Of a stretch of DNA of 64,000 nucleotides, positions 1 to 8,442 are shown piece after piece (position 1 is the first letter of the stretch; every line of letters starts with the position of its first letter). The position numbers and the translations under genes were made by a program. A model generated the notes under the pieces. That model had not been told where the DNA came from, made no database searches, and was given only the letters and a program-made list of their open reading frames with translations. Location: NCBI RefSeq assembly GCF_000744885.1, contig NZ_JQMV01000003.1, forward strand, positions 496,001-560,000, written 5' to 3'. Origin of the DNA: Thermus amyloliquefaciens. GTDB taxonomy: Bacteria; Deinococcota; Deinococci; Deinococcales; Thermaceae.

Positions 1-1338
1 GTGGCCTATTTGGGGGACAAGGTGGCCAAGTGGGCGGGGAAGCGCCACTACCGCCTCTTCGGCCTTCGGCCCCGGCAGACCGCCACCCTGATTGCCGTCC
101 TCACGGGGGTGGGGATCGCCCTTTTCAGCTACCTGGGCTTCCTGTTGGTCTTTCGGGAGGCCAGGGAGGTGATCCTCGAGGCCCAGGCCATCCGGGCCGA
201 GCGGGACCAGCTGAAGCGGGAGCAACTCCTCCTCTTAGAGGCCAAGGCCGCCATGGAGGCCGAGGCCAGTAGGGCCCTGGCGGAGCTCAACGCCCTACGG
301 GAGGAAAGGCGAACCCTGGTCCAGGCCCTGGAGCAGGCCGGGGTGGTGAGAAGCCGCCTGGAGGAGGAGGCCAAGGCCCTGGCCGCCCAGGTGAAGGTCC
401 TGGAGAGGGAGAAGGAGGCCCTGGCCCGGCTTCTCCAGGAAAGAAGCCAAGAGCTGAACAAGAAGACGGCGGAGCTTGCGGAGAAGGTTCGGGCGCTTCA
501 AGGCTTGGAAGGGCGCTTGGCCGCCCTCCAGGAGGCGGCCAAACGGGCGGAGGCGGAAAAAGCCCGGCTCACCGAGGAGAAAAAGCGCCTGCAGGCTGAG
601 GTGCTTCAGGCCCTCGCCCGCCTGGAGGAAGCCCGGGGGCAGCGCCAGGCCCTGGCCCAGGAGGTGGAGGCCCTCAAGGCCAACCTGGGCAAGGCCCGGG
701 AGGAGCTTCGCCAAACGGAGGAAAGGGTAAGGAGCCTCCTGGTGCAGGCGGAGGTGCTCCAGGGGGAGAAGGGGCAGCTTTCCCAGAGCCTCATCCGGCT
801 TAGCCAAGGCCTCTACCTGGGGGAGGTGCGCCTGGGGGCGGAGGAGGGGAAGGCGGTTTTGGAACGGGTGGCCGAGCGCCGGGCCCTTCTCCAGGGCTTC
901 CGGGGGGTGGAGGTCTTGGACGCCCCCTTGGGCCCGGGGCTTGCGGTGCTGGAGGGGGCGGGGTACCGGGAGGGGAGGCTTTTGGTGCGGGTGCGCTTCT
1001 ACCCCGAGCGCAAGGCCTTTGCCATGGGGGAGGTTCTGGCCGCCCGCACCCTGCTCCTTTCTACCCCGGCCCGCAACCAGGAGGCCCTGGAGGCCCTGGG
1101 GGAGGCTGTGCGGCAGAGGCTTTTGCAGGCGGGGTATCCCCCGGAGTACGCCACCTTCCCCTCCCCCGAGGAGCTCGCCCGGGGGCTTTCCCTCCTTCAG
1201 GGGAAGAGGGGGGTGGTGCGGGTGGAGGTGGTGGCGGCCAAGGATCTATGGACCACGGAGAGGCCCCTCCTCTTCTTCCAGCTCCTGGGGGGGCCTCCGG
1301 GCCCGGAGGTACCGGTCCCGACCCGAAAGGTCCCGTAG
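1..1338 (+). CDS. DUF3084 membrane-anchored coiled-coil protein, 5' end cut by window
   Basis: The visible part (445 codons) starts inside a membrane-proximal region: the LGDKVAKWAGKRHYRLFGLRPRQTA stretch is the conserved DUF3084 segment, which normally follows a first membrane helix, so the GTG at base 1 is probably internal and the true start lies upstream of the window. A second hydrophobic helix (about residues 29-51) is followed by a long Glu/Ala/Arg-rich coiled coil (about 55-265) and a C-terminal globular domain. Function is unknown; the family looks like an envelope scaffold. The 3' end overlaps the convergent prmC by 93 bp. Confidence 0.75.
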   Translation: MAYLGDKVAKWAGKRHYRLFGLRPRQTATLIAVLTGVGIALFSYLGFLLVFREAREVILEAQAIRAERDQLKREQLLLLEAKAAMEAEASRALAELNALREERRTLVQALEQAGVVRSRLEEEAKALAAQVKVLEREKEALARLLQERSQELNKKTAELAEKVRALQGLEGRLAALQEAAKRAEAEKARLTEEKKRLQAEVLQALARLEEARGQRQALAQEVEALKANLGKAREELRQTEERVRSLLVQAEVLQGEKGQLSQSLIRLSQGLYLGEVRLGAEEGKAVLERVAERRALLQGFRGVEVLDAPLGPGLAVLEGAGYREGRLLVRVRFYPERKAFAMGEVLAARTLLLSTPARNQEALEALGEAVRQRLLQAGYPPEYATFPSPEELARGLSLLQGKRGVVRVEVVAAKDLWTTERPLLFFQLLGGPPGPEVPVPTRKVP

Positions 1339-2103
1339 CACCGCCACCTCTGCCCAGCCCTGGCCCTTGAGTTCCTCCGCCAGCAGGTGCACGTTTTCCG
1401 GGGCGAGCTCCAGGAGGAGGAACCCGCCCGGTTTGAGGGCCCGCCTGGCCTCCTGGGCCAGGGGCCGGGCCACGTCCAGCCCCTCCCTGCCCGCATAGAG
1501 GGCCTGGGGGTTTTCCCAGGCCAGCTCCCGGGGAGCCTGGGCCCGGTAGGCCTCGGGCAAATAGGGGGGGTTGGAGACGATGAGGTCCAGCCCCCTCAAC
1601 CCGCCGGTGAGGGGGGCTTGGAGAAAGGCCACCTCGAGGCCCAGCCCGCCGGCGTTCTCCTGGGCTAAGGCCAGGGCCTCGGGGTCGGTGTCCGTGGCCC
1701 ACACCTGGGCTTCCGGGAGGTGTGCCTTTAGGGCAAGGGCGATGGCCCCGGTGCCCGTGCCCACGTCCAGGATGCGGGGCCTTGGGGGTAAGGGCAGGCC
1801 CAGGGCCAGCTCCACCAGGCCTTCCGTTTCCGGGCGGGGAATGAGGACCCCCTCCGCCACCCGGAGGGGCAGGCCGAAGAACTCCACCTCCTTCAGAAGG
1901 TACTGGAGGGGGTAGCCCGCAAGGCGCTTCTCCAGGAGGGCCCGGGCCCTTTCGGCCGTGCCTGGGGGTGGGGGCTCGGGGAGGTGGAGGAGGAGCTCCT
2001 TTCGCGAGCGCCTCGAGGCCAAGGCCAGGAGGTCCAGGGCCTCCCTCTCCGGCAGCCCCCCCTCCTTAAGCCTCCTCTCCAGTTCGCGCAGGAGCTTGAC
2101 CAC
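1246..2103 (-). CDS. prmC: Release factor glutamine N5-methyltransferase PrmC (HemK)
   Basis: This 285-residue protein methylates the Gln of the GGQ motif in peptide-chain release factors, using S-adenosylmethionine. It has an N-terminal helical domain (1-75), the SAM-binding motif DVGTGTG at 113-119 and the catalytic NPPY at 178-181, in the usual order. Its start lies 38 bp inside the end of the upstream jag gene, so the two are translationally linked. The last 16 or so residues after DRYLRARR are Glu/Pro-rich and fall in the antisense overlap with the DUF3084 gene; they may be a dispensable tail. Confidence 0.9.
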   Translation of the reverse strand: MVKLLRELERRLKEGGLPEREALDLLALASRRSRKELLLHLPEPPPPGTAERARALLEKRLAGYPLQYLLKEVEFFGLPLRVAEGVLIPRPETEGLVELALGLPLPPRPRILDVGTGTGAIALALKAHLPEAQVWATDTDPEALALAQENAGGLGLEVAFLQAPLTGGLRGLDLIVSNPPYLPEAYRAQAPRELAWENPQALYAGREGLDVARPLAQEARRALKPGGFLLLELAPENVHLLAEELKGQGWAEVAVLRDLSGRDRYLRARRPPQELEEEEGPLRGP

Positions 2104-2653
2104 GGGGGTAGACCACCACGTGCCGCTCCTCCCCTTCCCCTTGGCTTTCCGTGGTCACCTGGGGGTGGTTTTTGAGGAGCATGTGGACGATGCGCCGTTC
2201 CGCGGGGCGCATGGGGGGGAGATGGAGGGGCTCCTGGGTCATGGCCACGGTGAGGGCGGCCTCCTCGGCGAGCTTGCGGATCTTTTCCTCCTGGCGCTTG
2301 CGGTAGCCGGCGGCGTCCAGGACCACCCGGTAGGCCCCGCCGAAATGCTTGGCCAGCACCACCCCGGCCAGGTACTCCACGGCCTTCAAGGTGCGCCCCT
2401 CCTTGCCGATGAAGCGTCCCAGGTCCCCGCCCTTGACCTCCGCCTTTAGGAGGTTCCCCTCCTGGCGCACCTCCACGTAATGGGCTGGGTCCAGGCGCAG
2501 GAGGAGGTCCACCAAGAACTCCTCCAGCACCTCCTTAGGTCCTTTGGGGCGGGGTTCTTTCCCCGCCTCTTTAAGCTCCACCTCCACCGGGGCCTCCTCC
2601 AGCACCCCCAGGTCGGAGAGGAGGTCGTCAATGCTCTTTTTCTTCTCCTCCAT
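2066..2653 (-). CDS. jag: KhpB/Jag RNA-binding protein (KH and R3H domains)
   Basis: A 195-residue protein with an N-terminal Jag-like segment (MEEKKKSIDDLL, 1-15), a KH domain whose GKEG loop is at 83-86, and a C-terminal R3H domain containing RPAERRIVH (about 148-156). Family members (SpoIIIJ-associated Jag, KhpB) bind RNA and affect cell-wall growth; the Thermus role is inferred. It begins 9 nt after the yidC stop, matching the classic rpmH-rnpA-yidD-yidC-jag order. Confidence 0.9.
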   Translation of the reverse strand: MEEKKKSIDDLLSDLGVLEEAPVEVELKEAGKEPRPKGPKEVLEEFLVDLLLRLDPAHYVEVRQEGNLLKAEVKGGDLGRFIGKEGRTLKAVEYLAGVVLAKHFGGAYRVVLDAAGYRKRQEEKIRKLAEEAALTVAMTQEPLHLPPMRPAERRIVHMLLKNHPQVTTESQGEGEERHVVVYPRGQAPARTGEEA

Positions 2654-2662
2654 GCCCTCAGT

Positions 2663-3955
2663 TTACGCCGCCAGGGGCTTGAGGCTCTTGTTGATGAGCC
2701 ACTGCTGCACCAGGCCGATGAGGTTGGAGAGCACCCAGTAGAGGGTCACCCCGGAGGGGAACTGCAGGACCAGGAAGATGAAGATCAGGTTCATGAAGAG
2801 GCTCTGGCGGATCAGGTCCTTGTTGCCGTGGGCGGAAAGCCAGGTGGAGAGGAAGGTGGAGGCCACGTAGAGGGCGGGGAGGATGTAGAAGGGGTCGGGC
2901 AGGGCCAGGTCGGGGATCCAGAGGAGGCCCTGGCCGAACTCGTAGTTGGCGATCACCTTCCAGAGGATGAAGAGGATGGGCATTTGGATGAAGAGGGGCA
3001 GGCAGCCGGCGGCGGGGTTCACCTTGTGCTCCTGGTAAAGCTTCATGGTGGCCTCCGCCCGCTTGTTGGGGTCGTCCTTGTACTTTTCGTTGATCTTTTG
3101 GATGAGGGGCTGGAGGCGTTGCATCTCCGCCATGCTCTTGAACTGTTGGTGCATGAGGGGCCAGAGGAGGAGGCGCACCACCAGGGTCAGGAAAAGGATG
3201 GCCAGGCCCCAGCTTCCCGTATAGCGGAAGGCCACCTCCATGAGCCAGAGAAGGCCCAGGGAAAGCTGCCCCCAGATGTTGGGGGAAAAGAGCCCGGGAA
3301 GGGCAAGGAGCCCCTCCACGTGGAAGCGCACCAGCTCGTTTTGGCCCCCGTAGATCCTTAAGGTTTCCCCGGGGGCCAGGGTAAGGGTGGCCTCCTTGCC
3401 CACCAGCTTGCCCGGAAGGGGTGCCTGGGCGAAAGCCACCAGGGCATAGCCCGCCTTGGGCCTGGTCTGCCAGGCCAGGTAGGCCAGCCTGCCTTCCCCG
3501 CTGGGGGTGGGCTCCTTCTGGCCCTCCAGGAGCACCTTGGGGCTTCCCTGGGCGGAAAGCCTCAGGGTGAGGGGGAAGTCGGCGCCCACCTGGACGGTGT
3601 AGCGGCCCTTCTCGATGCGGTAGGTGAGGGTGCCTTCGGGCCCCTGGAAGCGGGCCAGCAGCCGGCCATCCTCCACCAGGAACTCCGCCTTTTCCGGGGT
3701 GAAGCCCACCGGGGCCACCACGGGCCCGTTGGCGGAGAGGTTGGGGGCCCGGGTGTAGTCGTTGAAGGCGGTGCCCTTGTAGGTCTTCACGTACCAGCCC
3801 ACCACCTGGCCTTCGCGGTTGAAGGCCAGGTCCATGAGGTTGGTGACGGCCACCTTCTCCGCCACCCCGTCCCCGTTGACGTCCTGGTCCTTGAAGCCGG
3901 CCTCCAAGGCCAGGGCGGGCAGGAGGAGGAAGAGGAGGGCGAAGAGCCGCTTCAT
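2663..3955 (-). CDS. yidC: Membrane protein insertase YidC
   Basis: YidC (430 residues from this start) inserts and folds inner-membrane proteins, alone or with SecYEG. The ATG at 3955 is chosen because it begins a hydrophobic signal-anchor ([19 protein letters not shown]) and overlaps the yidD stop as ATGA; an upstream in-frame start would read through yidD sequence. A periplasmic domain (about 20-210) precedes the conserved membrane core, with helices near 226-250, 308-330, 355-370 and 385-410 and a Lys/Gln-rich cytosolic loop ([20 protein letters not shown]). The long periplasmic domain is the Gram-negative-type architecture. Confidence 0.93.
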   Translation of the reverse strand: MKRLFALLFLLLPALALEAGFKDQDVNGDGVAEKVAVTNLMDLAFNREGQVVGWYVKTYKGTAFNDYTRAPNLSANGPVVAPVGFTPEKAEFLVEDGRLLARFQGPEGTLTYRIEKGRYTVQVGADFPLTLRLSAQGSPKVLLEGQKEPTPSGEGRLAYLAWQTRPKAGYALVAFAQAPLPGKLVGKEATLTLAPGETLRIYGGQNELVRFHVEGLLALPGLFSPNIWGQLSLGLLWLMEVAFRYTGSWGLAILFLTLVVRLLLWPLMHQQFKSMAEMQRLQPLIQKINEKYKDDPNKRAEATMKLYQEHKVNPAAGCLPLFIQMPILFILWKVIANYEFGQGLLWIPDLALPDPFYILPALYVASTFLSTWLSAHGNKDLIRQSLFMNLIFIFLVLQFPSGVTLYWVLSNLIGLVQQWLINKSLKPLAA

Positions 3956-4200
3956 CGGGCGCCCTCCTTTGCCCTCCTGGGCGGGAAGACCAGGGGCACC
4001 GGGTCCAGCCCGCCGGGGTGCAGGGGGTGGCACTTCAGGATGCGCCTGGCGGCCAGGTAGCTCCCCCATAGGGCACCATGGCGCTCCAGGGCCTCGAGGG
4101 CATAGGCGGAGCAGGTGGGGTGGAAGCGGCAGGTCTTGGGTTTGAGGGGGGAGAGGAACCTGCGGTAGGCCTTGACCAGAAGAATCAGTACGCCGCGCAC
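3952..4200 (-). CDS. yidD: Membrane protein insertion efficiency factor YidD
   Basis: An 82-residue protein starting at GTG 4200, five bases after the rnpA stop. It shows the YidD signature: a short hydrophobic amphipathic N-terminus ([18 protein letters not shown]), the [11 protein letters not shown] cysteine motif, and [16 protein letters not shown]. YidD assists YidC-dependent insertion at the cytoplasmic face of the membrane. Its TGA overlaps the yidC ATG (ATGA), so translation is coupled. A longer reading frame extends upstream through rnpA but has no family support. Confidence 0.9.
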   Translation of the reverse strand: MRGVLILLVKAYRRFLSPLKPKTCRFHPTCSAYALEALERHGALWGSYLAARRILKCHPLHPGGLDPVPLVFPPRRAKEGAR

Positions 4201-4205
4201 GCCGC

Positions 4206-4694
4206 CTATTGTATCAGCCCGCTCTTCTTGAGGGCGCGGATGAGGTCTTGGAAGAGTTCGGCGTAGGCGGCCCCTCGAGCCTCGGGGCTCGCCACCACCA
4301 GGAGGTGGGCCTTGGGGAGGTGGAGGCGGCGAAGGATCTCCCTCAGGCGGCGTTTGATGCGGTTGCGCACCACCGCCTTGCCCACCTTCTTGGAGACCAC
4401 GATCCCCACCCGGAGCTCGGGGGCGGGGAGCCACTTCACGCTTAAAAACCGGCCCCGCCCCATGCGTCCCTGGCGGAGCCTTTGGAAAGCCCGGTCGCCC
4501 TTAAGGGAAAGGAGTTTACCCCCCGCCGTAGGGGGGGGGTGCCTCAGGCGTTCACCTTGGGGGTGAGGCGCCAGCGTCCCTTCTGCCTTCTGCGCTTCAA
4601 CACCTTCCTGCCGCCTGGGGTCCTCATGCGGGCCCGGAAGCCGTGGGTCTTGGCCCGCTTCCTCCGGTTGGGTTGCCAGGTCCTTTTCATCCAT
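4206..4694 (-). CDS. rnpA: RNase P protein component with Thermus-type N-terminal extension
   Basis: RnpA (162 residues from ATG 4694) is the protein cofactor of RNase P, which matures tRNA 5' ends. The conserved domain begins near residue 58, with the basic signature [12 protein letters not shown] at about 108-119. The first 55 or so residues are an extension encoded by the same DNA as rpmH in another frame: the rnpA ATG (4694) and the rpmH ATG (4690) are only 4 nt apart in ATGGATG, served by one Shine-Dalgarno sequence. This matches the arrangement described for Thermus RNase P protein. The start is chosen on that precedent and gives a length close to the T. thermophilus protein. Confidence 0.93.
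   Translation of the reverse strand: MDEKDLATQPEEAGQDPRLPGPHEDPRRQEGVEAQKAEGTLAPHPQGERLRHPPPTAGGKLLSLKGDRAFQRLRQGRMGRGRFLSVKWLPAPELRVGIVVSKKVGKAVVRNRIKRRLREILRRLHLPKAHLLVVASPEARGAAYAELFQDLIRALKKSGLIQ
4544..4690 (-). CDS. rpmH: 50S ribosomal protein L34, nested inside rnpA
   Basis: The 48 codons read [18 protein letters not shown] and end RLTPKVNA, an unmistakable L34. The gene lies entirely within the 5' third of rnpA in a shifted frame, starting 4 nt after the rnpA ATG. Initiation at two overlapping start codons must partition ribosomes between a highly expressed ribosomal protein and a scarce RNase P subunit. An upstream AGGGAGG serves both starts. Confidence 0.96.
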   Translation of the reverse strand: MKRTWQPNRRKRAKTHGFRARMRTPGGRKVLKRRRQKGRWRLTPKVNA

Positions 4695-4732
4695 TTCCCT
4701 CCCTGGGGCCTTGGCCCCCAAGTACCTTAAAG

Positions 4733-4738
4733 AGTGTA
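4733..4738 (-). promoter_or_regulatory. Candidate -10 box for rpmH/rnpA
   Basis: TACACT lies about 38 nt upstream of the overlapping rnpA and rpmH starts and is the best -10-like hexamer in the divergent region. No convincing -35 is seen at 17-18 bp, so this is tentative. Confidence 0.3.
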
Positions 4739-4793
4739 GCATAGAAGAGGCCATACGGGGTCTAACGGTTTTTTACACCTTGGCAAGAGAGCG

Positions 4794-4823
4794 TTGACAT
4801 CCCTTTGGGCCCCTCCTTATACT
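4794..4823 (+). promoter_or_regulatory. Sigma-70-type promoter of the Liv operon
   Basis: A perfect -35 TTGACA (4794-4799) and -10 TATACT (4818-4823) are separated by 18 bp. The predicted start near 4830 leaves a leader of about 30 nt carrying AGGAGG (4851-4856) just before the livG GTG at 4860. It is the strongest consensus promoter in the window. Confidence 0.8.
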
Positions 4824-4859
4824 TCCCCTCAAACGGCTCGGTTGTCAGGGAGGAGGTCC

Positions 4860-5621
4860 GTGGCCCAGCTTCTGGTGGAGAACATCACCCTAACCTTTGG
4901 CGGCGTGGCTGCCCTTACCTCGGTTTCCCTAGCGGTGGAGAAGGGGGAGCTGGTTTCCGTCATCGGCCCCAACGGGGCGGGGAAGACGAGCCTTTTAAAC
5001 TGCATTTCGGGCTTTTACCACCCCCAGCGAGGACGGATCCTCTTTGAGGGGCACGAGATCACCCGCTCAAGCCCCCATGAGGTGACCCGTCTGGGCATCG
5101 CCCGCGCCTTCCAGAACATTGAGCTTTTCTCTGGCCTTACCGTGCTGGAGAACCTCATGCTGGCCCGCCACACCCACCTGGCCTATAACCTGGCCCAGGC
5201 CGGGGTGTTTTACGGCAGGGCCCTGGATAAGGAGGTGGAAAACCGGCGGGTGGTGGAGGAGGTCATCGACTTCATGGAGCTGGAGCCCTACCGCAAGGCC
5301 CTGGTGGGGAACCTCCCTTACGGGGTTAGGAAGCGGGTGGAGGTGGCCCGGGCCCTTTCCCTCTCCCCCAAGCTCCTTCTCCTGGACGAGCCCATGGCGG
5401 GGATGACCCTGGAGGAGAAGGAGGACATGGTGCGCTTCATCCTGGAGATCCGGGCCCAGGGCACCACGGTGATCCTCATCGAACACGACCTAGGGGTGGT
5501 CATGGACATCTCCGACCGGGTCTATGTGCTGGACTTCGGTCAGGTGATCGCGGAAGGGGCCCCGGAGGAGGTGGCCAGGAATCCCCGGGTCCAGGAGGCC
5601 TACCTGGGGGTGGAGGCATGA
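4860..5621 (+). CDS. livG: Branched-chain amino-acid-type ABC transporter ATP-binding protein (LivG-like)
   Basis: One of the two ATPases energising a Liv-type importer (253 residues). Walker A GPNGAGKTS is at 36-44 and Walker B LLLLDEP at 176-182; the signature region reads LPYGVRKRVE, the non-canonical form usual for LivG. GTG 4860 is chosen because it directly precedes the conserved LLVENITLTFGG and has AGGAGG 3 nt upstream; longer readings run back into the promoter. The TGA overlaps the next gene's ATG (ATGA). Confidence 0.9.
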   Translation: MAQLLVENITLTFGGVAALTSVSLAVEKGELVSVIGPNGAGKTSLLNCISGFYHPQRGRILFEGHEITRSSPHEVTRLGIARAFQNIELFSGLTVLENLMLARHTHLAYNLAQAGVFYGRALDKEVENRRVVEEVIDFMELEPYRKALVGNLPYGVRKRVEVARALSLSPKLLLLDEPMAGMTLEEKEDMVRFILEIRAQGTTVILIEHDLGVVMDISDRVYVLDFGQVIAEGAPEEVARNPRVQEAYLGVEA

Positions 5622-7552
5622 AGGCCCTAAGGCCCTCCCACGAGATGAAGCGGTACACCCTGCCCCAGCTTCTGCGCCTCCGGGCGGAAAAGGAGGGGGA
5701 CCGGGTGGCCCTGAGGGAAAAGGACTATGGCATCTGGAACGAGATCACCTACGCCGAGTACTACGAAAAGGTCCTCCTCTTCGCCCACGGCCTCCTCTCC
5801 TTAGGGTTCCAGCCCGGGGAGCGTTTGGCCATCATCGCCGACAACATCCCCGAGTGGCTCTACGCCGAGCTCGGGGCCCAGGCGGTCAGGGGGATCAGCG
5901 TGGGGGTCTACCAAAGCAGCCTCCCCGCCGAGATCGCCTACATGCTGGCCTACACCGGGGCTAGCTTCGTGCTTGCCGAGGACCAGGAGCAGGTGGACAA
6001 GCTCTACGAGATCCGCAACGAGATCCCCCAGGTCCGCCACGTGATCTACGAGGACCCCAAGGGCATGCGGGGCTATCGGGACCCCTGGCTCCTTTCCTTT
6101 GAGGAGGTCCTGGAGCGGGGCCGGGAGCACCGGAGGAGGCATCCGGACGCCGTGGAGCGGCTTCTCCTCGAGGCCAGCCCCGAGGAGGTCTGCCACCTCT
6201 CCTCCACCTCGGGCACCACGGGCCGCCCCAAGGCGGCCATGCTCCGCCACCGCAACCTCATCCACATGGGGGTGGCCCTGCAGGAGGTGGACCCGCTATT
6301 GCCCACGGACGACTACCTTTCCTTCCTCCCCCTGGCCTGGATCGGGGAGCAGATGATGTCCGTGGCCATGGCCCTTACCGGGGGGTTTGCCGTGAACTTC
6401 CCCGAGGCGGTGGAAACCGCCATGCAGGACCTGAAGGAGATCGGCCCCCACGTGATGTTCAGCCCGCCCAGGGTCTGGGAGAGCCTCCAAAGCAGCATCT
6501 GGGTGCGCATGTCGGAGTCCTACCCTTTCAACCGCTTCGTGTACGAGAGGCTTCTCCGGATAGGCTACCGGGCGGCGGAGTACCGCATGCGGGGGAGGCC
6601 CATGCCCTTGGGGCTTTGCCTTTCCTACTGGCTTGCGGACCAGGTGCTCTTCAAGCCCCTTAGGGACCAGCTGGGCTTTTTGCGTCTCCGTCGGGCCTAT
6701 ACCGGGGGCGCCGCCTTGGGGCCCGACGTCTTTCGCTTCTTCCACGCCATCGGGGTGAACCTGAAGCAGATCTACGGCCAGACCGAGATCAGCGGCATCG
6801 CCTTCGTCCACCGGGATGGGGACGTGCGCCACGACACCGTGGGCCTCCCCATTCCCGGAACCGAGGTGCGCATCAGCGAGGAGGGGGAGATCCTCTGCCG
6901 CTCCGATGCGGTCTGCGCCGGGTACTGGGAGCGCCCCGAGGCCACGGCGGAGGCTTTCCGCGACGGCTGGCTTCACACCGGGGATGCCGGCTACCTCACG
7001 GAGGACGGGCACCTGGTGGTGATCGACCGGCTTTCCGACGTGATGCGCACGGAGAAGGGCACGGTTTTCAGCCCCCAGTTCGTGGAGAACAAGCTGAAGT
7101 TCTCCCCCTACATCAAGGAGGCGGTGGTCTTCGGGGACCGCAAGCCGTACCTGGCGGCCTTCATCAACATCGACCCCCAGACGGTGGGCAAGTGGGCGGA
7201 GGACCAGGGGCTCGCGTATACCACCTACCTGGACCTTTCCCTGAAGCCTGAGGTGGCCGAGCTCATCCGCAAGGAGGTGGAGAAGGTGAACCGCGAGCTG
7301 CCCGAGGACCTCAGGATCCGGCGCTTTGTCCTCCTCTACAAGCTCCTGGACGCCGACGACGAGGAGCTCACCCGCACGGGCAAGGTGCGCCGGGGCCTCG
7401 TGGCCAAGAGGTACGCACCCTTGGTGGAGGCCCTGTATGCCCCGGTGGAAGGCGTGGAGGTGGAGGCTGAGTACCGTTACCAGGATGGAAGCGTTCAGCG
7501 GGTGCGGGCCCGGGTGCCGGTTTTGGACCTGCGGGAGGAGGTGGTGGCGTGA
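5618..7552 (+). CDS. Long-chain-type acyl-CoA synthetase (AMP-forming) within the Liv operon
   Basis: A 644-residue ANL-superfamily ligase that activates a carboxylic acid to acyl-AMP and then acyl-CoA. The AMP-binding loop STSGTTGRPKAAM is at 196-208; YGQTE, the DGWLHTGD motif and a C-terminal lid with TGKVRRG are also present. It overlaps livG by 4 nt and livH by 4 nt, so it is an integral operon member. Liv-type operons carrying such a ligase are known in other bacteria and suggest that the imported substrate, perhaps a fatty or aromatic acid, is trapped as a CoA ester. Substrate specificity cannot be read from sequence. Confidence 0.87.
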   Translation: MKALRPSHEMKRYTLPQLLRLRAEKEGDRVALREKDYGIWNEITYAEYYEKVLLFAHGLLSLGFQPGERLAIIADNIPEWLYAELGAQAVRGISVGVYQSSLPAEIAYMLAYTGASFVLAEDQEQVDKLYEIRNEIPQVRHVIYEDPKGMRGYRDPWLLSFEEVLERGREHRRRHPDAVERLLLEASPEEVCHLSSTSGTTGRPKAAMLRHRNLIHMGVALQEVDPLLPTDDYLSFLPLAWIGEQMMSVAMALTGGFAVNFPEAVETAMQDLKEIGPHVMFSPPRVWESLQSSIWVRMSESYPFNRFVYERLLRIGYRAAEYRMRGRPMPLGLCLSYWLADQVLFKPLRDQLGFLRLRRAYTGGAALGPDVFRFFHAIGVNLKQIYGQTEISGIAFVHRDGDVRHDTVGLPIPGTEVRISEEGEILCRSDAVCAGYWERPEATAEAFRDGWLHTGDAGYLTEDGHLVVIDRLSDVMRTEKGTVFSPQFVENKLKFSPYIKEAVVFGDRKPYLAAFINIDPQTVGKWAEDQGLAYTTYLDLSLKPEVAELIRKEVEKVNRELPEDLRIRRFVLLYKLLDADDEELTRTGKVRRGLVAKRYAPLVEALYAPVEGVEVEAEYRYQDGSVQRVRARVPVLDLREEVVA

Positions 7553-8442
7553 GTTTCTTCTTGCAGCTCCTTTTCTCCGGGATTGTCCTGGGCTTGGTCT
7601 ACGCCCTGGCGGCCTTGGGCTTCGTCCTCATCTACAAGGCCAGCCGGGTGGTGAACTTCGCCCAAGGGCAGTTCATCGCCATAGGGGCCTTTCTGGCCTA
7701 CTGGGCCATGGTGTCCTTGGGGGCGCCCTTCCTCCTTGCCGCAGCCTTGGCCTTGGCCCTGACCGCCCTGCTGGGTTTTGGGGTGGAGCGGGTCTTTCTC
7801 AAGCGCATGGTGGGTCAGCCCATCATCTCGGTCATCATGGCCACCATCGGCCTGGCCTCCTTGTTGGATGGCCTCATCCACCTCACCCCCTATGGGGCGG
7901 GGAACTTTAGCTACCCCAGCTTCCTTCCCGCAGGGGGGGTGGCCCTTCTTGGGGTGCAGATCTCCTATGCCCAGCTTTTGGCCGTGGCCTTTACCCTGGT
8001 GTTTCTCCTGGCCTTCACCTGGTTTTTCCAGCGTTCCACCCTGGGTGTGGCCATGCGGAGCGTGGCCGACGACCAGATGGCGGCCATGAGCCTGGGCGTT
8101 TCCGTGGAGAGGGTGTTCGCCCTGGCCTGGGCGGCGGCGGGGCTCACGGCGGCGGCCGCGGGGATGGTGGTGGGCACCATCTCCGGCCTCAACCTGGACG
8201 GCCTGGTGCACATCGGCTTGCGGGTTTTCCCCGTGGTGATCCTGGGGGGATTGGATTCCATCCCGGGGGCGGTGGTGGCGGGCATCCTCATCGGGGTTTT
8301 GGAGAACCTGGCGGCGGGGTTCCTGGACCCCCTCATCCCCGGCGGGGGCACCCGGGATGTCTTCCCCTTCCTGGTGCTCCTTCTGGTCCTTTGGTTCAAG
8401 CCCCATGGCCTTTTTGGCACGGAGGAGATTGAGCGCGTATGA
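7549..8442 (+). CDS. livH: Liv-type ABC transporter permease (LivH-like)
   Basis: A 297-residue membrane protein with about eight hydrophobic segments and the LivH hallmark GLVYALAALGFVLIYKASRVVNFAQGQ near the N-terminus, plus a C-terminal GGLDSIPGAVVAG loop. It forms half of the transport channel with LivM. The GTG start overlaps the ligase TGA (GTGA), and the 3' end overlaps livM by 4 nt. Confidence 0.92.
   Translation: MSFFLQLLFSGIVLGLVYALAALGFVLIYKASRVVNFAQGQFIAIGAFLAYWAMVSLGAPFLLAAALALALTALLGFGVERVFLKRMVGQPIISVIMATIGLASLLDGLIHLTPYGAGNFSYPSFLPAGGVALLGVQISYAQLLAVAFTLVFLLAFTWFFQRSTLGVAMRSVADDQMAAMSLGVSVERVFALAWAAAGLTAAAAGMVVGTISGLNLDGLVHIGLRVFPVVILGGLDSIPGAVVAGILIGVLENLAAGFLDPLIPGGGTRDVFPFLVLLLVLWFKPHGLFGTEEIERV

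Noticed and set aside
39-1338. Taking GTG at base 1 as the true start of the DUF3084 gene
   Set aside because: The sequence there already matches the middle of the conserved N-terminal region, so an upstream helix is missing.
3956-4069. An N-terminal extension of YidC
   Set aside because: It reads yidD DNA in another frame and puts the signal-anchor internally.
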